Assembly (NCBI GenBank): GCA_900208305.1
Contig: OAPG01000001.1
Location: 2,108,001 to 2,172,000 of the forward strand
DNA from: Melanopsichium pennsylvanicum
Lineage: Eukaryota > Basidiomycota > Ustilaginomycetes > Ustilaginales
DNA length: 64,000 bases
Direction: 5' to 3'
Shown here piece after piece: positions 41,741-51,520 of the stretch. Under the pieces are notes generated by a model, which saw only the letters and a list, made by a program, of their open reading frames with translations, ran no database searches and had not been told where the DNA came from. Within the stretch, counting starts at the first letter, position 1; every line of letters starts with the position of its first letter. A program made the translations under genes and the position numbers.

Positions 41741-42832
41741 ATGTCGAGCGAGTCCGTCCCTCAAAAGATGCGAGCGGCCACCATCAAAGATTTCAAGAGG
41801 GGATACGAAGTCAAGGACATCGATGTACCCACTGACCTAGGGCCCAACGACATTCTCGTCAAGATTGCTGCTGCCGGCTACTGCCACACCGACTTGCAGG
41901 TGATGGAGGGCGTCTACGAGTCGCAGGGTGCTAAGCCTGGTCTTGTGGGCTCGCACGAGCCTGCTGGTACGGTTGTCATGGTTGGATCTGACGCTGGTAG
42001 ATCTAACATCAAGATCGGCGACCGTGTGGGCTCCATTAACACCTATGGCTTCTGTGGAAAGTGCGACTCTTGCAAGCAGGGTAAGCAGCTTTGCGACAAC
42101 ATGCCAGGCATGCTGGGTCTCACTCTGAACGGTGGCTTCTCACAGTACATGAAAGCCGACGCTCGTGTCGTCTCCAAGGTCCCCGAGAGCATCCCTTTCG
42201 ATCAGGCCGCTCCACTCTTCTGTGCTGGCGCAACTGTCTACGGTGCTCTGCTCGCCGTCAAGCCTGAGAAGGGACAATGGCTCGCTATGGTTGGCATCGG
42301 TGGTCTCGGCCACCTCGGCGTACAGTATGCCAAGGCCATGGGATGCAATGTCATTGCCATCGACAACCGCAAGGAAGGTTTGGAACTTGCAAACAAGTCG
42401 CCTGACCACCTCAAGCCAGACAAGACCTTCCTCATCAACTCGGAGGAAGCACAAAAGAAGTGCATCGACGAGCTCTCAGGCAGCTTTTACGAGACCAACC
42501 CTGGTGTCGACCGCGTCGTCATCAACTGCGAGGACCGGGGTCTTATCAAATTCAGCCAGCAGTTTCTTCGCAAGGGAGGTCAGCTAGTGGATGTTGGTCT
42601 GCCCGCCGATGGGCCATTCGAGCTCGACTCGTTTGCCATGAACTTCAAGGAGCAGACAATCCGTGGTCGTCTGATTTGCACACCCGAACAGTGCCAGGAC
42701 ATGATTAACCTGCATGCCGAACACGGCTGTACAACTTACATAGAAAAGACCTACAGCGTTGACCAAGCTAACGAGATGGCCGAGCATTACAACTCAAAGA
42801 AGCTTCAGGGTCGTCTCTGCATGGTCTTTTAA
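41741..42832 (+). CDS. Zinc alcohol dehydrogenase (medium-chain family), single exon
   Basis: A 363-residue cytosolic-type NAD(P)-dependent alcohol dehydrogenase with complete motifs. The catalytic zinc site has Cys in GYCHTD, His-Glu in GSHEP and a Cys in LFCAGATV. The four-cysteine structural zinc loop CGKCDSCKQGKQLC is intact. The Rossmann motif GIGGLGHLGVQYAKAMG lies near 185-200, and VIAIDNRKEGLELA follows at the end of the second strand. Length is normal (345-365) and no targeting peptide is visible. It differs clearly from the divergent minus-strand dehydrogenase in sequence and has no introns, so the two are not a recent duplication. The substrate is not determinable; ethanol or another primary alcohol is most likely. 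Confidence 0.93.
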   Translation: MSSESVPQKMRAATIKDFKRGYEVKDIDVPTDLGPNDILVKIAAAGYCHTDLQVMEGVYESQGAKPGLVGSHEPAGTVVMVGSDAGRSNIKIGDRVGSINTYGFCGKCDSCKQGKQLCDNMPGMLGLTLNGGFSQYMKADARVVSKVPESIPFDQAAPLFCAGATVYGALLAVKPEKGQWLAMVGIGGLGHLGVQYAKAMGCNVIAIDNRKEGLELANKSPDHLKPDKTFLINSEEAQKKCIDELSGSFYETNPGVDRVVINCEDRGLIKFSQQFLRKGGQLVDVGLPADGPFELDSFAMNFKEQTIRGRLICTPEQCQDMINLHAEHGCTTYIEKTYSVDQANEMAEHYNSKKLQGRLCMVF

Positions 42833-45800
42833 GCTCGAATCAAAGCATTGCCGTCGAAACCGTTTGATTAATCTTAATACCGTTCAGTTTCTGTTATTCA
42901 GACCCGGCTCATCGGTGATTCTCAGAGCAACGAGAGCATCGAGACGACACGCAGAAATTGCTTTTTCGCCATTGTACGGCGCTGAGCAATTCAGAAGAGC
43001 TTTGATCTGGATCTAGAAGCCCCGCGATCAGCAGTGCGTGGGCATATCTTGCCGGATAACTCGGGCGAACACGACTGTGTATTTGCATTCCTGGGTAAAA
43101 CAGAAAATTCCTCGTGGTAGCGCGTGGGTGTATCTCGTATTTTAGGTCGACCCTGAGAGACCTATTCATCATCGGGAAAGAGGTCATGGGCTGACATCTA
43201 GGGAAGTATTCAAAGCATCTTATCATGATGAAGATGTCGGATAAGAGGAAAAAGAGGCTAGTTCGGGAGCTTGACAGACCTGAGCTGGTGTGAGACAGGG
43301 TGAAACTTCTTTGTTCTTGGGATGTTCAGCCCCACCTTCACCCTGCTACAAAGAGTCTAGGGTATCACAAGGGCCGCTTCAGATGTATGCCCGTCAAGTG
43401 CCCTAGTCACAAGCGGTCCACCGCAGACCAGGTTGGTGAGCAGTCGTGAAACCAAGTCCTAGTTGCGAGCTAGGTGGCGATAAAGTACCCGAACACGGTT
43501 CGAACGCTATTATCTCCTTGTCCAGCTGCTGTCAAACGATTCGGAGGCCGACACTCAGGGACTCGAATCACGGAGTCAGGTCCATCTGGAACTGGACTGG
43601 CCTGGAACGTTGCGCTCTCACCAAAGTGGGGAGACGAGACGACCCGCTTGCTCCATGGTGAAGCCTGCTTCCCAAATCGCACTGATACCCTCCTTGGAGC
43701 GCATGGCCTTGCTAGACAGCTTCCGGCATAGATCGTGCACAAAGAAGAAATAGTAGACCACGAATGCTTGAAGCACGGACTAGATCGATTAACTCACAAT
43801 TCACCCGGGTTTTGAAACCAATTGAACCACGTGAGACCAAGCTCGTATACATTAAGCCATGTTCTTGCGAGTTTGACTTAAAAAGCCGTGTCTCGCAGCA
43901 TGCAGATCTATGCTTGTAGAGAAATGATGGTGGTCCAGGTACCGGCATCCGTACGCATTGTCTAGTCTCACAAAGATCAGAGGGAATTGCGTAGTATTCG
44001 TAGCAGGTGCTACGAAACAGCGCAAGATGAAGATGGGAAACGGCTTGGATGCTATGTGGCTGTGAGACATATTCCCAAGCCTTCCAGCCATGCTACCTTA
44101 AGTTGTCTCGCGAATCTCAACGAGCTGCCATGCGAAAGCTTCCTGCCATGGCGGTGATGAGCGGCTTGGCTGGCACAATAGTGGGCCCATTTGTGAGCGG
44201 ATAGCGGGGCTAAATTCGCGAGCCCCGAGAGACATTTGTGCTTTCTTGCGTTTTCGAATTTATCAGAAGAGGACATCCGCTCGACAGGAATCAGCCGCCC
44301 AAGAACGCTGAGCTAGCGCGAGGTCAGGCAAGGGCGGCTATCTGATGGAGGGCCAGGCACCGATTTCACCGGTTCTCTGAGGAGTTTGATCCGAGTTCGC
44401 TTTGCCAATGCGGCAAACAGGCAGCAGTGCAAAGGCTTGAAGTGGTGAAATACTCCAAAAGCGTCGAGCTGACCGCCGAAAAGGGATGCCTGGGCGCAGT
44501 CGCTTGCTGAGTGGTGAGTCCAGCAAAGGTCTCAGGAGGCGTTCACTGGGGTTTGCAATTTCAAATGTCCCACCTCCAAAGTCAAAGTGGCTGATCCATA
44601 AAATTGTATTCGTGAATTTAAAAGAGGTGTAGATCCTACTAGGAATTCCTTCATGTTAAATATTGGCCAAACGCTAAGTGCGCGCTGGCCCTGCTTTAGC
44701 TTGCTCGATCTTCCTCAGTCTCACACACACTCTCTCTATCTCTGGGAGTGTTGCGGCGACTCTCCATGTTTCACCTTATTCAAACCAGTCTCTTTTCGTG
44801 TTCCCCCTTCTGTTGAGCTGCTCCCTTCTGTTGAGCTGTACAGAGCTGGACTGTGAGCCTTTAAACGAAGGGGAAAGAAGATGTAGGAGCCAGCTCTTCA
44901 AACACCGCCGCTACACAAAGACAGAGGGTCTACGGAAATATGGCTGGCAAGCCAGGACGATCAAGCCTGAACGTTTGAGCCAGCCATCCTTCAAATCGAC
45001 ATGGTGAGAAGCCTCGAAGAACGGCCAGACTTTTTTCTCAGGCGGACCAGCATCATCGCGCAAAACGTTCCGTGACCTTACCGAACAAGACCAATGCCCT
45101 TACAAAACCTGTCAGTTTGCCAAAACCGGCAGCTCTGTTGCCCCGCTCTATTCTCAACAGGGCCAACACTACTGCCGATGTTGCGTATCCGCTTTTCTTT
45201 ACCAGACAAGCCTAAAGCTCACGAACCTCCACTGTGTTTGTCTGTATGGTCTTGATACAGTACTGCAAGCGCGTCGATGCGAGCTGAGTACTTGAAAACA
45301 AAGACAGAAACACCTTCGAAAAGACAATTGTTGGATGCAGACAGTTCAAAAGAGTGAAGACGTTTTGACAGGATCGCGAACGCCGGTTTTTCGCGAAAGA
45401 TCGACGACGTCTGCATTTGCATCGCAGGTTCGCCAACTCATTCAACTTGATGAGCCTGCGTTCGCTGCCGCCTAAGAATCTTTGTGAGTGTTGATTTCTG
45501 CCCTTTGCACTAGTATCCTTCGGTCGCGATTTGCGCCTGCCCGCTAACCCCCCCTTCACCGCTTCTGGCGTTCTGAGACAGCTCGTCCTTTTTCTGAGAC
45601 AGACTCGATCTCGACTTGAACACGGCGCAGCCACCACTTCCGTCAACGCCGCTTCCAAGCAGAGTCATACCGTACCAGAACGAAACATGCACGGGTATCG
45701 AACTGGTCCTGCTGCACGTAGCAGCGTTGCAATTATGAATCGGGGCTCAAGGTCTGCCCTCGAACATGACCAGCGCCGCTGTCCATTCGGCAAGCTGCAC

Positions 45801-46297
45801 TCTGAAACATTGCTGCCAACCTACACCCTGCAAGCATTTGAGCTTTGAACCTGGATCTGGAACCTCAGTTTGACATCCCAAGTGGCCGTCTTGGGCTGTC
45901 CACCACAGTGCACTTCCCGCCTGGGCGTTCTCTGACAGGTCTGATGGAAGTCGGTTCAGGTGCCCTTGTCGGGCCATTGGAGCGCAAGCTCACCGTCCCG
46001 CCGTGTTCATCGCCCCGGACATGAATTCAGGTCAGTCTAGCAGCACGCGCCGTCAAAGATATATGTACACCCCGTTCGAGTCAACTGACCAAGTGACCTC
46101 CCACCGACCCCTAACACCCTTTGGTCATCACCTATCCTCTCCTCCGCTCATTTAGCATCACCTGGCACTTAAGCTTAGCCTTGAGAGCTGGCATCTCTCA
46201 CCCTCCGAGCTTTACTCTCTCTTTCTTTTTCAATTCTGCTTGCTCTTTTACCTGCCGGACAGGTTTTCTGAGTTCCTCGCCACAACCTTAAGGAATC
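42833..46297. other. 3.5 kb intergenic region, no gene recognised
   Basis: Only short frames without recognisable content occur on both strands, including a basic 148-codon minus frame at 45212-45658 that I cannot support. Features seen are a 16-bp direct repeat CCCTTCTGTTGAGCTG (44805-44820 and 44823-44838), a GGGGCT/AGCCCC inverted pair near 44205-44225 and a pyrimidine-rich leader zone from about 46130 before the hydrolase gene. A small spliced or non-coding RNA gene cannot be excluded. Confidence 0.45.
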
Positions 46298-47680
46298 ATG
46301 CAGGCTCCTAAACAGATCGACACTGGGTTCGGCTCTTGCCTCGCCCCGATTGACATTGAGGCTGCTCATTTGGCAGCTGAGCGTCTCCAACACCTTTCAA
46401 TCAACCCCCCCGTTCCAAAGTACCCTGCTGGCTCGAGCCACGGTATCGATTTCCACCGTACCAGCTTCACCATGCCCATCGCGTACCCCCGCTCCACCTA
46501 CTCTGCGCCTCTCGCTGGCGGAGAGCCTCTTTCTGAACTGCTCCCCGGAACTCACGAAGTTCTCTCGCAAAATGCTCGCGCAGTTGATGCTTGCCACTTT
46601 GTCCCCGTCAAGGTAGAGCCCACCGCAGGGCTTTACACTCCCTTTGTTCGTGGCGGCACTGACCCTAAGCAGCTTCATAAGCATCGTGTCCTGGTCGTGG
46701 AGCGCCTCGTCCCAAAGCGTGCTCCAACGAATCCTGACGCCAAGATCCTCATCCTCACGCACGGTCTTGGATTCTCGAAAGAATGCTTCATTCCCATTGC
46801 CGACGAGCTTTTGCGAAGCAGGCCAAACCAGATTGAGGAGATCTGGATGATCGACACTCTCGGTCACGGCATGTCGGCTGTTGTCAACCGACAGCTTGAC
46901 GACCCATCGCCGCTCGAGTTCAGCGACCGCTGCATTGATGGCAACGACCTCGCTCGCGACATCCTCCAGTTCATCTGCTGCTTCATGCCTTCCACCCCTA
47001 CGTCGACACCTAGTGAACCCTCGCGTACTTTTGACTTCCACCTTCCTCGTTTGCCAAGGAAAAAACTCGTTGGCATCGGCCACTCTTTCGGTGGTGCTGC
47101 GCTGATGCAAGCTTCTTACCACTTCCCGGATCTCTTTGACTCTGTCATTCTCCTTGAGAGCATCTTGGGAACATTTGAGCAGGTTGAGCGCATCCATGCT
47201 GTGCCGCTGGCTCGGTACACGTTGCTCAAGAAGGACCGTTGGGGGTCGCGCGAAGAGGCTCGCGTCGAGGCCAACACTGACAAGCACATGAAGCTCTGGC
47301 ACCCTTCGGTACGCGATGCATTTGCAGCGGGCATGCTCACAGAATCCCTCACGAGCCCTGGCACCGTCGAACGCAGCGCCGACAAGGTCGCTGAGGCCCT
47401 TTCAATCCGTGGCAACCGTCCAGGTATGCAAGTTTCGCAATATCTGCACTGCCTCCCTGCCCGCCTTCCAGTTCTTTTCGTGTCCGCGCACAAACCTCTT
47501 CTCCTGCCTCTTGAGGAGATCTTTCACACCGCTCAAAGCATCCCAAATCTTCACTTTGAGGTCATGACCGGCACCCACAACCTTCCACACGAGCGTCCCA
47601 TCGAGATTGCTTGCCGTATCCTCCGCTTCTGGCGCGAGACCGACGTCTCGGTCTCCTCCTTCCGCGAAAGCCGACTTTAA
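46298..47680 (+). CDS. Alpha/beta hydrolase with C-terminal peroxisomal signal (Lpx1-like)
   Basis: A 460-residue serine hydrolase of the alpha/beta-hydrolase fold. ILTHGLGFSKE gives the oxyanion-loop region, GHSFGG near 259-264 the nucleophilic serine elbow, and TGTHNLPHERP near 422-432 the probable catalytic His; the acid is likely in the FVSAHKPLLLP stretch. The last three residues Ser-Arg-Leu form a type-1 peroxisomal targeting signal. Known relatives are the yeast peroxisomal lipase Lpx1 and PTS1-bearing hydrolases of fungal toxin clusters; here the surrounding genes do not form such a cluster. The likely role is hydrolysis of an ester or acyl-CoA-type substrate in the peroxisome. The first in-frame ATG is used; there are no introns and no signal peptide. 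Confidence 0.88.
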   Translation: MQAPKQIDTGFGSCLAPIDIEAAHLAAERLQHLSINPPVPKYPAGSSHGIDFHRTSFTMPIAYPRSTYSAPLAGGEPLSELLPGTHEVLSQNARAVDACHFVPVKVEPTAGLYTPFVRGGTDPKQLHKHRVLVVERLVPKRAPTNPDAKILILTHGLGFSKECFIPIADELLRSRPNQIEEIWMIDTLGHGMSAVVNRQLDDPSPLEFSDRCIDGNDLARDILQFICCFMPSTPTSTPSEPSRTFDFHLPRLPRKKLVGIGHSFGGAALMQASYHFPDLFDSVILLESILGTFEQVERIHAVPLARYTLLKKDRWGSREEARVEANTDKHMKLWHPSVRDAFAAGMLTESLTSPGTVERSADKVAEALSIRGNRPGMQVSQYLHCLPARLPVLFVSAHKPLLLPLEEIFHTAQSIPNLHFEVMTGTHNLPHERPIEIACRILRFWRETDVSVSSFRESRL

Positions 47681-48436
47681 AGAAAAGTATCCGTTCCACT
47701 CTTTGATTTTCGTCACCGCAAGGGATTCATGCCACGCTCCTTCCAGATTTGTATACTCATTCTCGCTATCATCATTATAGATTGTCTCTCACTCACTAGG
47801 GTCCCCGTCACCGGATTGTATTACTAGATCACATTGGCCATTGCATCTTTTTTCCATTCCCCCATCCGCCCTCGTCGAGGCGGCGAGCTATGATTCGGTG
47901 GATGTCATCACAATTTGACCGCTTCAACATGGTCGTGAGCGATGATTCGAGTAAGCTGCAAAAACGAACGTATCTCTGAGTAAGCCTCGATGTTTCGAAC
48001 CATGGTTCAGGCTTGGGTGCTCGGACGGAACCAAACTCAAAATCAAGTTTTTAATAATAATCATAAAATTAATTGCTAAGAAAAAAGATGATCAAAGATT
48101 ATCGGAGACTTTCTAGATAATTCCGCCACCATTTCCACGGTCCAAATCCCGCGGCTCTGGCCGTCCTCGACTTTAATTCGCTCTTGACATGGCACGGGAG
48201 CGGGGATTTCTGAACCGCAACCCCACTTGTCTCTCCTGGTGTGTATGCCAATCAATGAACAGATTCAGTGGGCTGGCCTCTCTATCTTGCCCGTCACTCT
48301 TATGAGATGCGCCAGGGAATGAGTAGACTTGGACAGGTCTCCTTGCACCCTACCACATCTAACGATTCGATACAAGACGCAACAACGAGCCGAAGTCTGT
48401 CCTTGTCTTACCACAGCCTATCTTGATCTTTGTCAG
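47681..48436. other. Intergenic, no gene seen
   Basis: It contains the 3' region of the hydrolase and the promoter of the AIG1-like gene. An A/T-rich stretch lies around 48040-48110. Confidence 0.5.
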
Positions 48437-49441
48437 ATGGCGGCGACAAGCAAGCGTTGGGCAGCCCTGATTTGGCACTCAATTGCGATCTTATCTTGCA
48501 TTAATGGTTTTCAATCGCTGAAAGTATTGCCCGACTTGCTCGGCAACGACAAGAGCAACGAGTATGGAGGTACGTCTCACGAACCCGAGCGGACGTACGG
48601 GCTAAGCGATCTATGTGCAGCTGACCGTAGCTGACCGCAATCGCGGCTTTGATCCATTTTACAGGCTTCTTTCAGTTTCTCACGATGTGTGGTCTGCTGA
48701 GTACCACTCTTACTATGGGCCTGGCCCTTGTCTTTGACCTAATCGGGGGTCCAAAAGGTATGTCAAAAATGTGGGAAAGAGTGATCCTACTGCAGAAGAG
48801 TCTGATCATTGACATGCCTTATTCGTGGTGGACTATCGCTCTGCGTAGCTCTACTGTGGACCAAGGACCTTTCGATGGCTATATCGCTTCCTGCAGAAGT
48901 AATGATCACCTTACTGTACTGGAGCCTTTTGGCGATCAATAAGGAACTTTTGATGCAGCCCAGACAAATCGTGGACCCGGCCAATCCGGGGCTAGTTGTC
49001 CGCGAAGAGCCGATCGCGGTACCTTTCTCGATCGATGCGAGTTTGCACGCTTTCCCGGGTATCTTCCTTCTGGTCGACTTCCTCCTGCTCAGTCGACAAT
49101 TTCCTGAATCGATTTCGATGGTGGCTGTTTCTGCTGCCGTAACAGTGAGCTATACGTGAGTAGACCACCGTAATTGCCGAACGAGCATGGTCAGAGCGGA
49201 AACTGATTATCCCAGCCGGACCACGTCTGATTTCTCACACAGCCTCTGGGCTGAGCAGTGCGCCAAGATGAACGGTCATTATCCATATCCTCTGCTCGAC
49301 ATCATGACTTGGCCTCAGCGTACCACTTTCTATGCTGCTGCAGGCATATCCGCATGCTTTGTCGGCTTGGCATTAACCCGGCTTCAAATGAAAATGCACG
49401 GACCTCTGTCGGCCAAGAAGAACAACGAAAAGCGGAACTAG
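48437..49441 (+). CDS. FAR-17a/AIG1-like multi-pass membrane protein, four exons
   Basis: Exons 48437-48569, 48665-48757, 48849-49155 and 49243-49441 join in phase to 243 residues. Donors are GTACGT, GTATGT and GTGAGT; the acceptors are TACAG, CGTAG and CACAG. The product is a membrane protein with about five or six hydrophobic helices. Family landmarks are FFQFLTMCGLLST in exon 2, LPAEVMITLLYW and SLHAFPGIFLLVDFLLLS in exon 3, and NGHYPYPLLD in exon 4. AIG1/ADTRP relatives are threonine hydrolases of fatty-acid esters of hydroxy fatty acids in animals. The Thr of FLT and the His of SLHAFP fall where their catalytic pair is expected, so lipid hydrolysis is inferred. The C-terminus is basic and cytosolic-looking (SAKKNNEKRN). 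Confidence 0.82.
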
Positions 49442-50392
49442 CGAGCATCTGATAGTCGAAACCAGCCGCAGAGGCTTCAATAATATCTGCTCCGACGCAA
49501 ATACTGCCATCATGCACACTCGAAGAAAACAGATGCACCGACACGAGTGTCGCCCTCAAAGGACTTTTTTGTTGCAGTATTTCAGCCTCGTCGCCTCTCA
49601 GGCTGTAGCCTTCAAGCCATGTCACCCCTCAGGCTAGACACTCACACATAGACACCATCTTTCATCTTTCTTGGCTCGAATCCAGCTTCGATCGCTTGAA
49701 AAGATGGGGCAGGTTCGACACGCTTGATCAATGCCGAAATGCAAATTCAGACACTTGCAGAAATCTTGTTGTCACGCTCAGCTTCGGCACGCCGAACACA
49801 TCTATGAGCTTCAGCATGACAAGCGGAATCGGTATTGTCATATTGCCCATCAAAAGGCAAACATGCTTCTCTGCACGCCATACCTTCTGAGACCCTAGAG
49901 GCCGTTCAGTCTTCTCTAAGTCTGATAACTAAGTTGCACTGAGAATCGCCGAGGCTATGTAGGGTACAGAAGCCGTTGTAATGTTTGGCTCTGTCGAACG
50001 ATCCGGAACTTGCCAGACCCGCCAAGTACCACTGTTCTCTTCAGCATCGTTTCAAATTCGCACAGCCTTGCTAGTCAGCAGATTCACCCAGTATCGAAGC
50101 AAAATATCGAATGTCCAGCGTGATTACTGCATCCAGCACCTCGACTCGCCGCGTTGACGCTGCCCGTGGAAGCGAATCAGATCATTTGTGCCATGGCTGC
50201 GGCTCCCAAGCTCTTCGTGGAGATAATGTTATGAAATGTCGGATTCGATTGGATAGGCGGAACGGCGATCATTCGTTGGGTCCGAGAAGTCATTTCTTCG
50301 TCATCTCTTTCACGCTTCTCCGAGCATCTTTCGTGGGTGTCCAAGCACGCCTATTATGGGCGCATCTTTCGGAATCACTGTACTTTCGCGAA
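49442..50392. other. Intergenic between convergent genes, no gene seen
   Basis: About 950 bp with short frames only. It contains the 3' ends of the AIG1-like gene (plus) and the TatD-like gene (minus). Confidence 0.5.
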
Positions 50393-51520
50393 TCAGCACT
50401 GATAGATGGTGGTGCCGTCTGCGTCTGAGTTGTCTGAATCGGATTCGCCAGGTCGCTTTGCTGAGTAGAAGGAATCCCAATTTGAACGCAGTTGCCGGGC
50501 GGCGGCGTCAAGGTCGAGATCATACAATTGTGCAAAGTACTCAGCTGCCTGTAGCAAATACATTGGAATATCTTTGACGGTGTGATGATCGCTTTCCATC
50601 AGCGCACGACTGCAATCGACGCTGGTCAAGCACTCCTTTGCCAGGATTTGCTTGCGATTGATAGTGGATGAAAAGCCCACGTAAACATTGGGATGTTTCT
50701 TCGTGATCGATCTCACCACGTTGTTGTCTAGCGTACACGAGTGCAGTGACACTCGTATAGCGCCGAAAGCAGTCGTGTCCGTGTTCCTCAAAGATTCTAG
50801 CAGGTCGACAGTCAAGCCCGCTGCTTGAACAGAGTGGAGCGAGATGTTGCGTTGGTATTGCAGAGCCACATCGATTTGCGCTCGTAGGATCGACAGCTGA
50901 TGTGCTTGCGGTGTCTTGAGCTTCGTCAGTTTTGGTTCCGATATCTCGTTCTCGGTTCGCTGGGGATCGTAGCTCCATGCTCTTCGTGGAATCCGAAATG
51001 CTCGATCGACGCCGACCTCGCCCAAGAGCGCGTTTGGGAAACGCTCGAATTGCTCGCGAATACCCTGGCAGACGCTCTCCAGCGACACAGGATCTGGCAA
51101 TTGCTCCCAGATCGCATCGAGCTCTTGCTTTGCTGAGATCTTTCCGTCATCGTTCACAATAGAGTGGATGTTGAACAGTTCATAATAGTGCGTCTTCTTG
51201 CTTGATGGCGGATCGGATAACGAGATCTGATGAGCAAACCATGGATGCCATCCAAAGCATGGGATCACCTTGTGCGGATGCCGCGAAGCCAGCTCTGCGA
51301 CCAAGCTTTGATCGCTCGCATTTGTCGACATGCATAATAGAAGGTCCACATTTGCGTTTTCGATGCGATTGGAGAGTTCGTCCAGGTTCGGTGAGGTGTA
51401 TGCCGCCGAGTCATCGGTTGGATGGCAGTGCGAGTCGACGAACAGGCCAGCTAGCGCCGGAGATGGTGACTTGACGGTTTCGCTCTCCTGAGCTATCCTC
51501 CCTTTGTCTGAAGCACACAT
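50393..51520 (-). CDS. TatD-like metal-dependent hydrolase (Scn1/Cut9-interacting type)
   Basis: A 375-residue protein of the TatD branch of the amidohydrolase superfamily. The metal-binding motifs occur in order: DSHCHPTD near 29-36, CFGWHPW, GEVGVDR with the ligand Glu, a His in ISLHSVQAAG, a second SLHSC, and ESDHH supplying the last Asp. Bacterial and yeast relatives are 3'-5' deoxyribonucleases. The closest fungal type is Schizosaccharomyces pombe Scn1, found as an interactor of the anaphase-promoting-complex subunit Cut9. Whether this protein is a nuclease is not shown by sequence. The insert around KTHYYELFNIHSIVNDDGK and the acidic tail DSDNSDADG are typical of the fungal group. First ATG used; no introns. 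Confidence 0.88.
   Translation of the reverse strand: MCASDKGRIAQESETVKSPSPALAGLFVDSHCHPTDDSAAYTSPNLDELSNRIENANVDLLLCMSTNASDQSLVAELASRHPHKVIPCFGWHPWFAHQISLSDPPSSKKTHYYELFNIHSIVNDDGKISAKQELDAIWEQLPDPVSLESVCQGIREQFERFPNALLGEVGVDRAFRIPRRAWSYDPQRTENEISEPKLTKLKTPQAHQLSILRAQIDVALQYQRNISLHSVQAAGLTVDLLESLRNTDTTAFGAIRVSLHSCTLDNNVVRSITKKHPNVYVGFSSTINRKQILAKECLTSVDCSRALMESDHHTVKDIPMYLLQAAEYFAQLYDLDLDAAARQLRSNWDSFYSAKRPGESDSDNSDADGTTIYQC

Noticed and set aside
46397..47302. 301-codon minus frame
   Set aside because: Antisense to the alpha/beta hydrolase, whose motifs are clear; a mirror of its codon bias.
36183..49441. Biosynthetic gene cluster spanning transporter, dehydrogenases, hydrolase and AIG1-like gene
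   Set aside because: No backbone synthase or cluster regulator, gaps of 1.8-3.5 kb, and mixed strand order; kept only as a weak neighbourhood remark.
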